NCBI GenBank assembly: GCA_019009955.1 | Contig: CM032230.1 | Coordinates: forward strand, 4,957,001-5,021,000 | Direction of reading: 5' to 3' | Length of the DNA: 64,000 nt | Source: Riptortus pedestris | Taxonomy: Eukaryota > Arthropoda > Insecta > Hemiptera > Alydidae | Shown: piece by piece, positions 11,780 to 26,700 of the stretch | Layout: every line of letters begins with the position of its first letter | Position numbering within the stretch: the stretch's first letter is position 1 | The notes under the pieces: generated by a model | Told to the model about the DNA's origin: nothing | The model's database searches: none | What the model saw: the letters and a program-made list of their open reading frames with translations, nothing else | Program-made: the position numbers and the translations under genes

Positions 11780-13416
11780 ATCAAATTTAATTTTATTTTA
11801 TATTTACAATTTATGTTAATAATATAATAATAAGAGTTATGTGAAAAAATCTCTACCAATTAACATAGCTAAATAAGAGTTGGGTAAAGTTTTAGAGATC
11901 AGAATCTGAAACATACTTATCGGTCAAATTTGTGTTAAAACAATCGTGCACAACCTATTAACGTTCTTCTAAGCAAGAGATTTTTTTTTTTTCCTAATTT
12001 TCACCATTTCTTAAAAAAATAACATGCAAATTTGTACTTATAGACGTTTACAGGTCGTGATGTCTCTTGCCTCATATATCACATTTGCGTTTCAAAAAAA
12101 AAAATAAAAAAAATGAAAGAGAAGAATAAACAAAAGATAAAAAAATAACAAAATTATCTTAAAGCAGAGAGGTAAGTCCTTCAAAAAGAACATTCACTGG
12201 GTGAGTATTAAACTTCTGTTAACATAAAATAAATTCTTATAATTAAGTTAACAATATAAGGATTTCATTCAAATGGATCGATCACCGTTTTGTCTCCTTT
12301 TCCATTTTCTAATTATTTTTTTTTTTTTTTTTTTCAAAAAACATCTTTTTTTCTCAAAAGGTAATAGATGAGATAACATTCACTTAAACATTATATATTG
12401 CACTCTTCATTCGCATCTATTACTCATTTGAGAGGACATGCATTTTTATGAATTTTTTTTTAATATATTTTTTCAATATTTTTTTTATTAACAAGTCTAA
12501 ATCAATAAAAAATCCAGCTATATATTTAATATAGATCTGCTATGCCTATAACTTAAAATAATTAAAAAGAAAAACAACTTTTATTTTACAGAATAATTAA
12601 AACAATTTTTACAAACAAAATATGACATTGAGAGTTGCTTTGTACTAGATCACGATCGAATCGGTACTTAATAATTAAATATGTACACATACCTTACTTT
12701 CAAATTATGCATAAGTATGTACATATGTATATAAGTAATATTTATTATTATATCATAAATACATGTTTAGAAATGAGCGAGAAGTAGACATGGCACATTA
12801 TATCTTCAGCCTTCATTCTAGTCCACGCTCAAGATAACTTTAATCATAAAAATATTTAACAGGAATATTTACAAGAAACTACAAAAGAAAAATACAGTAT
12901 TTATAAAGAACAATGTTTGCTCTTTTTTTGATTTTCTTTAAATATATAAGTATGTACATTACTTATTAATTAAAGCCAAATATTTGCCTTGCCATAAATG
13001 TACAAAATACATTACAAAATAAAGGAAAAAAAATTCAGAACACTACCAACCACTCGTCAAAAAACCTAATAAAATAAATACATAAACTCTTATGTATGAT
13101 GAAAGCAACTATACATTTATAGCCATTGTATCTATATATTTTAAATATATAGTTATAGTTTTCCATTTACAAAATATATCATGTACAATAATCATTCCTG
13201 TACACAAAATGTACAATATAATTTATTATTTTCATTAAAAAATTAAAATCACTATGAAACAACAATGAATCACTTTCACATTCAGATTCGGTTGCAATTC
13301 ATTTTTTTTCTTTTTTAAAAAGAAGTTATAGAATGATCGTCACTCATTTCTTTCCTATTTTCTATATTAATATTTACAAGATTCCTTAAAGAATGCACTT
13401 AAAATGTCCTCGTGTA
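11780..13416 (-). other. Candidate 3'-terminal exon with long 3'UTR
   Basis: On the minus strand a good acceptor (CCTTTGTTTCAG) precedes GTACACGAGGACATTTTAAG at 13416. Read in phase 0 it gives VHEDILSAFFKESCKY and a stop. About 1.6 kb of T/A-rich sequence follows, with three TGTACATA (Pumilio-type, UGUANAUA) sites at 12680-12687, 12716-12723 and 12951-12958. An AATAAA lies on the minus strand near 11793-11798, so the transcript may end around 11780. Two readings fit: a 3'UTR exon of upSET, spliced from a donor AAAAG|GTATTA at 17546, ten bases after its stop; or the last exon of another minus-strand gene. I cannot decide between them. Confidence 0.45.
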
Positions 13417-13867
13417 CCTGAAACAAAGGGGAAAAAATTGGTTAAATAAGAATTAAGCTAGTTTTTCAGCTAACTTAAAGTTATTGTTCCTTATTCCAAA
13501 CACAAAAGTGGTCAAAACCCTGAAGAAAGGCAATATTCTGATTAATGACGACTAATTTTGAGAACAAAAATTACGAAATGAACCTTTCTAGACAAAAAAA
13601 CTTGTTAGACACTCGGATCACACTAAGAACACTTCTTAAAAGTTGAGAATGAATTATGCATAAACTGTATTTTTTATTATGTTATCTTTTAGATACTAAG
13701 GCTAATTGGAATGTCATATCTCAAACTACTTTGGGAGAAGGGAATTTATTTAGTGAAGCTGCCACCTTTACACACGAGGTTAAGCTAAGCACTAAATAAA
13801 ACCTAATAAACGTAGAATATGTAATATAAATAGAGTTTGGAAGTATGAGATATCAAATTTGAAGAAA

Positions 13868-14830
13868 AAAATCCATCACACAGGAGATGCCTACACTAAG
13901 CAGATGTCCCACGTGCCGGAATGGTTTATTATTGACCTCATCTCAACGTCTATTCTCTATTTCTTCCACAGACAAAATCTATGTAAAGAGGAATTGAAAT
14001 ATAAGCTGGGCATGAGATGTTAAGTAAATGATGAGGAAAAATGTATAGAAAAACAATTGCAGAGCATTGACTGTTTAACAAGATTGATTCTATAACATTT
14101 TTTGATCAGACTTATTAATCTGAGGTATTTTTGAATCCCCTGTCCAACAATAACAAATATGATGGTCAGTGTTGGAAGGAACTGTTAAATATTGAGTATG
14201 ATATTGATCAAATAAACATTTTCAAAACCATCACATAACATATTTGCATGTTACATGCATTTACATAATAAAGGTTCATTGCAACCAATATTTGATATTT
14301 AAGCTAGAAATAAGACATTTTACAATTAGCTTATTGTAAATATGAGATGAGAGTTGGGGTTTACTTAAGACTGAATTATAAAAAATAAATAGAAAGTTTA
14401 TGGGAAATTGCCTTGAACCTAGTACCGGGGGGTCTAAATGTTAACTCCCCAGTAGTTTAAACGAGATGTTGACTTTCAACACAATCTTGTTAGCTACCTT
14501 GTAGAAATATTACCATCCACTATGGATACTCTCAATATTTCTCTCTTATCCGGGAACAGGAGCCGAAAAAATAAAGCAGCTCCAACAAAATTGTAAAAAT
14601 GACTAAAATTTGATGCTTATAAAGGGGGAAAAATGTTCAAAAAAGACTTATTTTTGTTTCTCTTATAAAACTTTTCAAGATGACATAATAATGGCGATGT
14701 TTATGATTTCACAATTCATACATTCTTTGAATCAATTTCAACAATTAAAAAGGACTTGTTTTGGATAGAATGTTTTAATATTAGTTTAGTAATGATCAAA
14801 ATAAAAATTGTGGCCGATTTAAATTGATTT
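13868..14830 (+). mobile_element. Diverged Helentron-like sequence
   Basis: A degraded 5' end (ATCCATCACACAGGAGATGC, then TAAGCAGATGTCCCACGTG) lies at 13870-13920. It is followed by relatives of the family interior: GATTGATTCTATAACATTTT, TATTGATCAAATAAACATTT, GTTGGGGTTTACTTAAGACT and, near 14795, TAATGATCAAAATAAAAATTG. It may be two overlapping old copies. No 3' hairpin was found. Confidence 0.5.
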
Positions 14831-14850
14831 TATACAGGAAGCATTGAATC

Positions 14851-15052
14851 ACGTTAGCCACATGAAAGCTCAAGCGTTAATCTCACTTGGTAAACCTAGA
14901 GTAATGGGTTCAATTCCCATCTGGGTAATAGGAATTTATTTAGTGACAAACTCATTAAATAAAATCCTTAGTCCCGAGCTGGCTAGAAAAGGGTGGTAAC
15001 CTGAAGATGACATCCCAATTAACCATAATAGCACAAAGTGAATTTTAAAAAT
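14851..15052 (+). repeat. tRNA-derived SINE, full copy
   Basis: The tRNA-like head carries a B-box-like GGGTTCAATTCC. It is followed by ATAGGAATTTATTTAGTGAC, ACTCATTAAATAAAATCCTT, CTGGCTAGAAAAGGGTGGTA and a short A-rich tail. It matches copies at 1881, 20922 and 55421. Pol III boxes inside a fused body are typical of SINEs, so it is not a tRNA gene. Confidence 0.8.
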
Positions 15053-17196
15053 GATAACAGAAGTCATTATATTCATAATTAATATAGCAATGGTAATCAA
15101 TTTATAAAATACCTACACAAGTAAAATAAATACACATATTTACATCTGTTTGAAAAAATATGTAAGGACCATTTATATTAAGATTCTTTTCTTTCTTTCT
15201 AATAGTTTAAGATAATTATTATAATATATTGGAACAGCAACTCCAACGAGAATAAATAGGACAACATAATGTATCCTGTCTCATTCTGAAAACTGAAGTA
15301 ACACAAAACAGAGTTGTAGTCCTTAGTATTAAATACTTATACCCCATGCCGCAGACAATGTGATAAAATGAAACTAGAACAGTGCTATTCACTATTAAGC
15401 TTAATTAATGTCATAATAGCAGGGGGGGGGAGGGATTAACAGTGCCATACAACATGCCATTGTTTCTTAATTTTTTTTTTTTTTTTTTTTAATATAAAAT
15501 TAAATTATATTATGAAATGCTTGTTTAATAAAAATGTCTTGCTTTTAAATGATGGAGAGCAATATATTTAGTTATATATTAAAAAGCATAAAATATAAGA
15601 ATTATAATAGATTATATAGTGAGCACTTCATTTGAATATAGGAGAATAAAAGAAGTAAAAGCGAATGTGTAGTATATATAAGACAAGTCAACACTAGTTA
15701 CTACTGTACATACATACATGTTTATTACTACTAGGATCATTCCTACTCAAATTTAATAATTAATAATAATTCTAATATTCCATTGATATCTGATAATGAT
15801 AATGAGGGGGTTGAGAATTAAAACTGATAGTTTAATTCGAATGGATCTTAACAGCTTCATTATACAATACTGGCAGTTTTACTATTATGAGTAATCTAAA
15901 ACAAAGTCTGGGCCCTTACAAATTTTAAAAACAGGATGTATTTAAAATATTGGGGCATGGACAATATATAGGAGATTGGGAAAGGGCTAGTGAGATGAAG
16001 GGAGGAAGGAGAAAAGTAGAGGCATGTTCTGCGTGCAGGTAGTTGGTGTGTAACTATGCAAATAAACAAACTCGACTAGGGGCCCAGAGTGCCTCTTCAA
16101 CCCAAATTATTCTTGTGCTAATTACTCAAACATTTCCCAAGCAATAAGTGAAGTTGCAATATTACATGAGTGAAAAACTGTAAATGTTTACACATTGTTT
16201 CTATTTATGTTATTTTTTTCATCTTCTTCTGCTCCTCCCTTTTTGAAAGTAATAAAAAAATCACAATTTCTCAGCCCGTGTTAGAGATACAAAAGATTTG
16301 TATAGGACCTTTCTCATTAGGTGTCATTAAAAAAGTCAATAAATTATTTTCTTTTTCTGATCCGCTGATCATATTTCTCCTTCAAATGAAATAATTTTAA
16401 ATTAAATACAGCAAAACATTTTGTTTATTTAATTTGACAGGAGTACAAAGTAGTCATATGGTGTCTGCTTCAATACAGCAGACAACCAGTTCCCACATTC
16501 ACAATTTCCAGTTTTTCAGATTTCACTTTCTTTGCTTACCTCTTTTATTTTATTATGATAAAATACTATGTGATTATCATTACTTGCCTCACATTTTTTT
16601 ACACTAATATGGTTTGTCTATAGATTACTAATGTATTATAGTTCGCTCTATTAACAGTTTTAATAGCCAGTAACTCGTACATCTTTTAGCGCTTAGAATA
16701 TATAAGAATTAGGAGGGAGGTAGGGCCTGGGGAACAGAGGCCCAGGTCCATCTTCCTTCCCCATTGATGCATTACTTTTACGTTTCACTCCTCGAGCCTG
16801 TGTTGCAAATTAACTTTATTGTTTTATTTTTAATTCAAGCCTATTTTTTAAATATTTTTCACTTTTATTTTTTTATAACTACAATTAGATTTTTAGATGT
16901 AATTTTCTTTATCATTAAACTTTTAACTCATGATATATCTGAAGAACTCTGAAATAAATCGAAATAATTATTTAAACATAAAAACTGATTGGATGTTTTG
17001 AAAATAAAATTGAACCGGCATGTATATTGTACTTTAAAAAAAACTTACATCCTTCTTTTTGATTCTGAATTTTGGACGCGACACTGATGGAATTAAAAAA
17101 AAATTCAATTCGTCTTTAATGTTTTTAATTTTGATATTTAAAATATTTTACTATAAAATATATAAAGAGTAAGAGGGCCCTAGTTTGGAGAATTGG

Positions 17197-17253
<57 letters not shown>

Positions 17254-17545
17254 TGACAGTGATTGAGGAGTTATCTTGGAACCACTGAACTGAATATGTG
17301 TAGCTTTGAGATAATGCACTCCTAGTGGCCCAAAACAACTACATGCCCCGACAGTCCAACTAGCCTGTGATCCTGTTTTCCCACAGCAGTGAGGGAGAAG
17401 GCCCTGAACTATACGTGAGTTCACCATCCCTATAGCCATGGCCGAATATACGAGTAGGATTATTAATTAATGAAGACATAGCATCCCGTATATAAGTAGT
17501 TGTGTATAGGACTAAGGAAAGGAGAAGGATATGAGATTGTAATAC
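15053..17545. other. AT-rich region downstream of the upSET stop; no gene seen
   Basis: If the 17546/13416 splice is real, this is a 3'UTR intron. If not, part of it is 3'UTR. A G-run (15422-15430), a T-run (15470-15490) and a (TA)n tract (17201-17249) are present. A moderately GC-rich block at 17255-17440 is open on the minus strand but lies after the stop. Confidence 0.4.
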
Positions 17546-17555
17546 CTTTTGAAGC

Positions 17556-17761
17556 CTACAACCTGTACTGAGGTGGCGGAGGCTGATAGTAGATCCAGTC
17601 GTTGGCCGGTACAGGGATAGGCACTGGGTGAGGTAGTTGTAGAGGTGTGGGTGGGGGTGGTGGTGGGGGCGGAGCTACCGGAGGCAGCGGTGGTGGTGGG
17701 GGCGGAGGAGGCGGCTTCCTCTTCTTCTTCGTATCGCCTAGCGTAGGACCAACTTCACTAC
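17556..17761 (-). CDS. upSET: upSET coding exon 23 with stop codon (poly-Pro C-terminus)
   Basis: Acceptor TAATTGTAG at 17762, 206 nt, stop TAG at 17556-17558. [16 protein letters not shown] is followed by runs of nine and eight prolines, [20 protein letters not shown] and [12 protein letters not shown]2E also ends in long poly-Pro runs. A weak donor TACAG|GTTGTA overlaps the stop, so an extended alternative end cannot be ruled out. Confidence 0.92.
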
Positions 17762-20700
17762 CTACAATTACAAAATAATCACACTTGGAGTAAACAAAAT
17801 GCACGAAGATTATAAATCTATATTACGCTAATATGCTAACATATTTAAATAAGAGCCTTGAAAAAGACCAAAGTTTTAAACATTGTTTGAATATTGGAGT
17901 TTTCTTCTTACTTTCCAGGGTTACTGTTAAGAGAAAACCTCAATATTAAAGATTACTGTTGAATATTGTCCTTCATTTTGTAATTATAAGTAAATCAAGA
18001 TCAATTGGCTTTTCAAGTACAACCTAATCATTTACAAAACCAACGAAAAGGTTTGGAAGAGATCCAACCAGTCTTCAAGTTTCTGGCTGACATTTTGCTA
18101 GATATAGTTTCGGCTTACTCAGGGCATTCTCTGAGACTGAAGATTTGTGTTCCTATTCAGGTGTGCATAACTATCTCGTCAGGTGCATCGGAGGAGTCAC
18201 TCCTTCCAGGTACCTTCAGGTATGTTCTCCTGTGTATGTTCCCTCGTGATTTTTTCTTCTTTGTTTATATCTTCTTTCTTGGTGGAATAATGAGTTTCCA
18301 AAGTTTGCTCGATCTATAGCCACCTTATCTTCTCTGTTAATTTTGTTTGGGCATTCACTATCTCTATTACTTCTAGCAAGATTCATTGCTGGTATCGATT
18401 AACTTTCGCCAGGACTTTGACTTCAAGTGACAACAAATTTGATGTGATGGCTGGTTTGGCAAAATGTTTGGCTATTACAGTCTTCTGTAACTTTTACACT
18501 CGGCGTGTTCACCGGCTGTGGTGCTGATCAACCTGCCTGTCTGACCAATGTATTCCAAGCTACAGGAGGAAACTATACTGCACACTCCTGGCTCTTTGGC
18601 ATGGAGCTGAACCTTCACACTTGGTATAACATGTCCAACTTTCCTGTCTGCCAAATACTATGCCCCTTGAATATAGCGAAACACAGGCCAAAAACATGAC
18701 ACTGTCAATACCCAAAGATCTCAATTGTAATAGCAAGGACCATGGAAGTCTATGAGTGTATTACTATAAATTCATCCATTTGAATCATGTTAGTCTCAAA
18801 ATTTCTTAAATTGACTATTTTAAATTGGTTTAGTTTGTATAAACTCTATATACCTGGGGTTAATTTTTTGTTTTTCTCTTCTTCATCATCGCTGAGTAGA
18901 AGCCCGAACTCTCTTCTCAAGCGTTCAGTAAGAGCTTCTCGTTGCTGCTCGACCAGGGTGGGTGCTGCATTGAAGCCAGCACCTGGAGGGCCTACAAGTT
19001 CATTTAACCATTAAGACTATAGATAAAGTAAAATATCTATTTTTCATTTCTTTTAATATTTAAAATTTTAAAGGAATCATTTATTTTTCAGGTAGTAGGT
19101 TGTTGGTTCCGCCTATATATAATACTTTCAATAACGTTGGATGGCATATCATCGAGCTTTTACCACCTTCAGGCTATAGCTAGCTAGAACAAGTATACTA
19201 ATAGATAAAAGCAGGAAGTTACTAAGCAACTGCTCAGTACAATAGCCGACAGGCAGATGGTAGCCTTGCATCGAAAGCGCTTCCCAAGTGTACTCTATAA
19301 TCAGCTAGTAATGATGACATCCACAGACATTATTGGCAATAGGGCAATATGTAGATTATAATAATTAAAAAACAAAAGCTTTCTATATTCATGAAAATAC
19401 AATTGTAGCAATGACGAATAGAAAAAGGAAGACTAGACAAATAAAATAACACGAATCCCCACGTACTAAGGGAATCAATTTTTAGTTATTTAATGATAAT
19501 GCTTAATTTTTAGTAGAAAAGAAGAGGAATGGTGTTTGTTGTACCTTTTTTAAATACTGTTGTTTCAATCGGAGGAGCTGGTACATTAAATATAATGGAA
19601 TTTGAGAGGAAGTCATCGGAATCAGTATCAATTTCATCTACTGAAGGGGTCACAGGAGCTGATGGAGGTGGAAGAGCTTGTGATGTTTGATTCCCTTCAC
19701 TATTGGCTTTGGCTGGATTAGATTTAACTCGTTCCCGATATTCCGAAATAGAGAGCTGAAAAAGTTATTAAAAAAATAATTATACATACAATATATTATG
19801 AAAGACTGTTAAATCAATTTTTATAGAACCTTGCTTTTACCTTTCGTTTGACACGAGCTTCTTCTTTGGTTTTTACAGCTAATTTTTCTTCTTCGGTGGT
19901 TTCAGGTGAAGAACCTTTCTGCGGAGTGGAGTTCTGACCAGGGCTCTCAATATTTACAGCAGGTGGTGGAGTTTTAGGACCCCCGCCTGAACCCTAGGAC
20001 AAGTTTTGTCCACAATGAAATTTGTATAGAAATTCATCCTATGACTAGATTAGATAAGGACGGAAACAAAAAAAATCATTCTACAAGGCAAAATCTTTTC
20101 AACAAATTCTTGTTGTGTCAAGAATATCCAAGGCATGTCCATCAGAGATTATGTTGGAACAAATAGTATATTGAGTTCAGAGAATAAAGCCTACTGATCC
20201 AAAATCAAATTTTCCCAAGTATGTACTCAACACAAAACAGAAATCATAAAAATAATACGTCACAGCAACAGTTCTGTTTATACTGTATAAATTACACAAT
20301 ATATATTACCGAGGGAAGATAGTTCCTATCTTCAGTATGAATTGATCTACAATCATTATAAAATAATCCTTTTTAAGTGATAAAGTTTTACTAATAGTTA
20401 GTTCCTTTGATATTTAACAACTGCCTAATTTATAAATTTAAGAAAACAAAATATTTGCAGAAAAAGCGGAGAGGAACAAACAATTTCTTAATGATGAAAC
20501 TAAATACTTTGAGCACAGTACACTTATGCTTATTACCTGTGATGTATTAAAAAATATATATTTAATAAGGGCTTAATTAGAAGGAAAACCTTAAATAATA
20601 ATTCTAAAAATCTATTTAATTCACATTTGCTCATCATCAATTTAATTCACATTTGCTCTGAGCTATATAAACAATGGTGTTTATGGACTTAAAAATCAAT

Positions 20701-23700
20701 CATAAGTAATATTCAAATACCTGTTCTACTTCATTCAGAGCTTCATTTACATCTGCAACATCTCCACCAGGTGCTTGTGGTTCCATTGAATTTTCATCAT
20801 ATTCATAAAGCTAAAAATAATAAATACCATTAAGTTTGTGTTAGAAAGTTTTAAGAGGTTATATATAATTTCAGAATTTAGGAATTTATTTCGAACTATA
20901 AATTTAAATGCAAAAGAGGGGGTATTAGCCATTTGTATAAACGTTGGCTTTAATCTCACATGGTAAACCTAGAGTGACGAGTTCGATTCCCACCTGGGCA
21001 AATAGGAATTTATTTAGTGACAAACTCATTAAATAAAATCCTTAGTCCCGCCCTGGCTAGAAAATGGTGGTAACCTGTAAATAACCAGTCCAAATTAGCC
21101 TAGCAGCATAAAGTGGACGTTAATAAATAAATTTAAAAAAAAATAAAAAAAATGCAATAAAATTCGATGTCAAACTAAAGCATAGGGTCTCTAAACATGA
21201 AAAAAGATGAAGGAAATATGGAAAAAGTGCCCTATGCCCTAGGCGAAGGTACTAAGATCTTTGTCTTGCCTGACAGTAGTTTTGAATGAGCTGAGAGAAA
21301 ACCTCCTTAATCAGCCTAAATCCATCCCTTTCAACTACTTTCATTGCTTCAACTTTCATAATGAAAGTATGTGTTTTTACCCGTCTTGTTCTCAACCTTT
21401 GCAGTTGGTAAGCTTGAGCTAGGATGAGGGGCCCCTGTGCCTACTTCAGAGCAATAGGCTAAAGGTTGAGGGGATCATAAAATGTCTTAAGAGGTAATGA
21501 TGGAAGGGGCTGGGCAATAGGTCTGTGAATTCATGAAAGGTGACGAGGGCTGTTGTTTTTGGGACAAAATCCTCATCCCAAGGGTAAGAAACTTCAACTT
21601 CCCAGAAGACAGATTGATAATTTTAGATCTAATTTTTCTGAACAGTACACTGGTTTAAACTGAAAAACAGGTAGCCCCCATAGCAGTCAACTGGCTGTAA
21701 AGGGACAAGATTTAATGCTTGAGCAATAAATTAATGACAGTACCTTAGAAATATGGAATAAATAAAATTAGGAAGGTTTTAGGTTATATAAAAATAAGTA
21801 AAGCTACCTGAGCTTGATTATCACCAGCCTGTGGAGTTTCGGGAGGAGTATAAGATAGTTCAGATGAGACGCTTTCACGAGCAAACCTTCTTTTCTTCAG
21901 AGGTGCTGCCATCTCTGTAGGAGAAGCCACTCCAGGTTCTGTAATGAAGATAATTTATAAAATTTAGATTTCATTGTTTAATTAATACAGTCACTAAAGT
22001 CAATTAATATTTCATAATTTAAAACTTTACCATGCTTGGGAGAATCAGAATCTTCTGAAATGGCCTGCCTTAACCAGCGTTTCTTCGCACAGTCTAATGG
22101 AGCTACACCTTGTCTTTGAGACGATTCATCATTAGGCACTTCAGCACTTCCTAACCAAGAGTTAAGAAGATTCTGAAAAGTTGTAAAATAGAATTAATAA
22201 CATTCAACAGATATTAAATTAAGTAAAAGTTAATCTTTTTATGATGGGTGATATCAATTCGAATAAAATTGTTTTTAAAATTACCTTTTTAGTTTTAGGA
22301 AATTTAAAGCCAGGCGCAAGAGGGCCAACAGCAGCAGCAACTAAAAGACAGGCGTTGGAAACAGCAGGAGGTGGCGTAGACTCAGATTCACTTGAATTTG
22401 CATTATCAGCATTTGCGTTGTCTTCATCCTATAATGTGAGTTTGTAATCAATAAAACCATTTTTATTATTTTATTTTAATTTAAAAAGTCATATTCAATT
22501 AGCAATTTAAAGTTAATAAGTATTAATAACTAAAAGTAAAAAAAAAATTTTATTTTTTTTGGTAATAGAATTTTATAATCAGCTTGCCACTGTCACAGAA
22601 TTCTGCTAATCAAATTTTTTTTAATTTTAAAGTTAATTTTGCAAATAAATATAATCATATAAATAAAGAAACTATAATAATATAATTGACCACTTTTTCC
22701 CCCCAAGCAGCCAATATTCACTTTACATTTTATTGATGTATTCAACCCCTAACAATGCTTCTTCTCCATTAAATACAGATCCTAACAAATGAAATATAAA
22801 CATGAGCATAAGCACAAACAAAGAAGTTTGATGATTCACTTCCACATTTTTACAAAAGAACTTCCATAGAGTAAATAAACCCTGTGGTATTAACGCTAGG
22901 GAAATTTTAATTTAAAAGAAATATAAATAAATAAATGATTAAGCCAAAAAAAACCAAGTAGATGAAGAGTGACAAAAAATTAGTGAACCAGTACATACTA
23001 ATTTATATTCCAATTAGTAAAGAAGAATGTAACCTTTTTTACCCGTTAACAGAAGAGATTTAACCATGCCTAAAATATGCTATGATATAATTGAGGAAAA
23101 CTGAATGTTTCAAAGGAAGTATATACACACAAGTAAAGATTTTGAGGTTCAAAATAAATATTATAAGAGAAGTTACATCACTTAACAACGCTGTTTTCAG
23201 CGATCTGAGATAAAAGAGCCAAGGGTAGGGTGTAGACATCACTGTTTGCATTCAGCTAGGATTAGAGATGTCATTAAGATAACAACAGTTTATATAGTAG
23301 ATAGTGTAATCCAACAAGCATAATTTCCATTGAAATTTACATTATATAAATTAAATTAATAATTGTACCTATAATATTTAACTTAATAAATACTTAGCTC
23401 TTGAGTTTCATTGAGTTAGATAAAATAATTCTTACAAATATCCTTGTACGGGAGATTAATTTACTACATCATATATTCTTAATGCTGTTATCTCAAGGAG
23501 CATCATTTAAAGATAATGTGTAAAAATTAACACCAATAATTAAACGATTTCCTCACTAAATGACCTTCCCCACCTACTTATTTAACCATTATTGTTATTA
23601 TCAGTTTCTCCAAATAGTGACATATACAATTCAACGTTTCATTAGCTCTTGATGGATAAATATTTAAAATTTAAATTAGCTTCATTAATTGAAATATTAT

Positions 23701-23714
23701 TAAGACAAATAGAG

Positions 23715-23756
<42 letters not shown>

Positions 23757-26700
23757 AAATAAAGCCTGTCCAGAGGAATGGTACTGACTTATATCTCTGA
23801 AGAGTACAAATTAATGTAATATCAATGTTGATTTACATATTTTTTTTTTTTATTATACTCAATAATCTACTTTATTTATAATTTAATTTAAATCAAGTAT
23901 AGTTTGCAAAAAAAAAAAAAAAAAAAAAAAACAACCCTTTCATTCTATTTTATTTAAAATAATTTTCAGCTAAACTGTATTGATATTTAAACAATTCAAC
24001 AAAAATATTTATCCCTGTCACGTCCCTTACTGTAAGAACAACAGTTTTTAATAAGACGTTTAAAGAATTGAAGAAAATTCTGAAAATTATAATATTCTTA
24101 AATATGAGTATTGAGGATTTATTTTCAAAAACTTAATGAAACCTTTTATAAAATAATCATGTATTTGTAATGATAATAAAGTAAAAATATCTAGAATATA
24201 CAGAGAAAAAGCAGTGAAAAAAAAATTTGTTAACTCATATATGATTAACATGTTATTTTTCAGAATATTATTGAAATACCATAATTATGGGGTCATACTA
24301 ATCACCAAAAAGTATGTAGAATGACCTTTTTGAAAATTTGACGTGGGCTTCTTGTGCTATTAAATTAAATGTACAAAATGACATGCTGCAAACCATTTAA
24401 AATTCTGTACTTTGAAGTTTTGTGAGATATGTAGATACACATGAACAGACGTCACAAACTAGTCAAAATGAGTTCAGGAGGGGGGGGGGGCAAAATGGAC
24501 AATTCCAATAAAATCTCAGAAATACATTTGTTTTGGCATTACAATGCTCGTACAATGGATTTAAAAAAGGTTCTTGAGTTACAGTATACTGCTGTTCACA
24601 ACGTAATAGAAAGCTCTTCACAGAAGCCAACTATGAGATGGCAATAGATTAAATTAAATTGTTGTTATTTATTAACCCACTATTTACTAATAAGAATAAT
24701 TAGGATGGGTTATCTACAGGTTTACTACCCTTTTCTACATTTTATTTAGATTGAATTGTACATCCTGCTCATTTATCAAAATACGGCCATATTGCTCCGT
24801 ATTGATTTTCATCAACAACACAAATGCCCTGCAATGATAGTAAATCTAAGTCATTCATGTGCTTATGTGAAAATATGTTTAGATGTCGAAAGTAAACTCC
24901 CCTCTTGGTGGAAAATTTGAATTCTCGTATAGCCTATAGTGTACCTTGGGATAGTTGATTCAAGATCTGCCAAGAAGACACAAGATTTTCAATTTTGATG
25001 ACATTGTTTTTAGAATGGTCTGAAAAATGAAAACAATTTATTCCCATGAAATTTAAATAGGAAATCAGACAAACTTTAGAGTTTTATTTATATTGATCCC
25101 CCCCCCTTTCTTTCCCTTGAGGTCTTATTCAAACTTACATTAATGAATTTTGAATCCCTTTGGATGTGGCTACACAAATACTGCAATCAAGGATTCTAGA
25201 ATAATGTTGTAGATGGTGCCCAAGGCAAGAATGCAGGCATAAAGTTATCTCATAGTTGGCAACCAATGCATAATAATAAAACTATGAGTTTGACAAGGCC
25301 CACTCGTAAATGTATAGGATGATAGAAGTAAAGTATTGCTCGGGCTAAATATAAATGTATTTGTTGATAAATAAGTACCTTGATAGGAGTAGAGGCTTGG
25401 TAAAGCGGTGGTTCAGGAAGAGGAGGAGTTCCAGGGGTAGGAGGCCCTGAACCACCGACCGATACCCCTTCACTCTCATCACTCTCTGTCTCCTCGGATT
25501 GCGCCCTTCGCCTTGTCGTCCGCCGTGCAGGAGCAGCGCCTGATGGAGTCTGGCTTTTTGTCAAAGTATTCCTCCTTGGCCTTAGTGTCTTAGAAGATCT
25601 TGTCTCCCTGCTATTCCTAAAATGAAATAATGTTTATCAATATTTGATACACAAGGTACAAATAAAATATTTCTATCTTTCTTTACATAATGTAAATGAG
25701 GATTTTATTGTGATTTGGAAGAAAGTTCTTACTTTTTCTTTGGCTGTGGCTTCTCTTGTTTTTCTCTGACAGGAGATAGTGAACTAGATGATTTCCTAGC
25801 TCGACCAGTGCCAGTTCCTGACGTAAGCTGCTTTCGCTGTTCATCTTTTTCAAGCCGCTCAAAGGCTTTCATGATTGCTTCCATTTTTCTTTCCTCTCTT
25901 GTCTGGAAATTATAATAAATATTCGTGTATGAGCTTAATCTATAATTATCTAAAAAGAAAGATATTAAGAACGTTTCCTTGAACATGATTAAACTCAGCA
26001 GACAACAGAAAGTGCTCAGTGTATTCTCATATTACAGGGCTATGTAGTATTTGTAGTATAACAGCATTAGTGTAATTAGTATTCAAATTGGCATTCCATG
26101 CTAGTATTCACAAAGTATGTAAAATGTGGATATAAAGTTTTTATGAGGTTATATCCATCAGACCATGTAATGAGTCATCAGATTAAATATACAAATAAAG
26201 AGACTGTCCAGTAGTAGCTTAATAAAATATCACTGAAGTGCTCTCCAGTTAGTCACTTACACCTAGTGAAATTATTACTTGGTGCTAATATTTTAATCTT
26301 AATGAAAGTAATCAATAAGATGTTTATTTTTATTCGGCATACTATGTAGTAGGGTCTAGGCCCCATCAACAATTGGCTAGAGTGTAATCAGGTCTTCCTT
26401 CTGAGTCTAGAATCCTCAATTATAGTTGGGTACTGATGATGGCGTTTTGGCCCTATTACGTACTATGCCAAATAAAAACTTGATTGGAGCTAGCCACATT
26501 TACATTAATCCTGATCTTCAGTTTGAACCTCTTCCAGAGAAACATAATATGGATAATCAATACTCCCAAATTGTGAACTTTAGATGTACATCATCAGTGT
26601 TTTTATAGTAGTACTAGCTCAGATACCCGGCTACGCTCGGGAATTCATTTGAGGCTGAATGTTCATGGTATTTTTTTGGCAAGGCTTTACTTTGCACAAT

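Noticed and set aside
18005..18319. 104-residue plus-strand frame with a hydrophobic end
   Set aside because: No family resemblance, lies in an upSET intron, and the hydrophobic end comes from T-rich intron sequence. Kept only as an unclassified GC-richer block.
14851..21153. tRNA-like sequences with B-box motifs (14.9 and 20.9 kb)
   Set aside because: They do not fold into full cloverleaves and are fused to a shared non-tRNA body and A-rich tail, so they are SINE heads, not tRNA genes.
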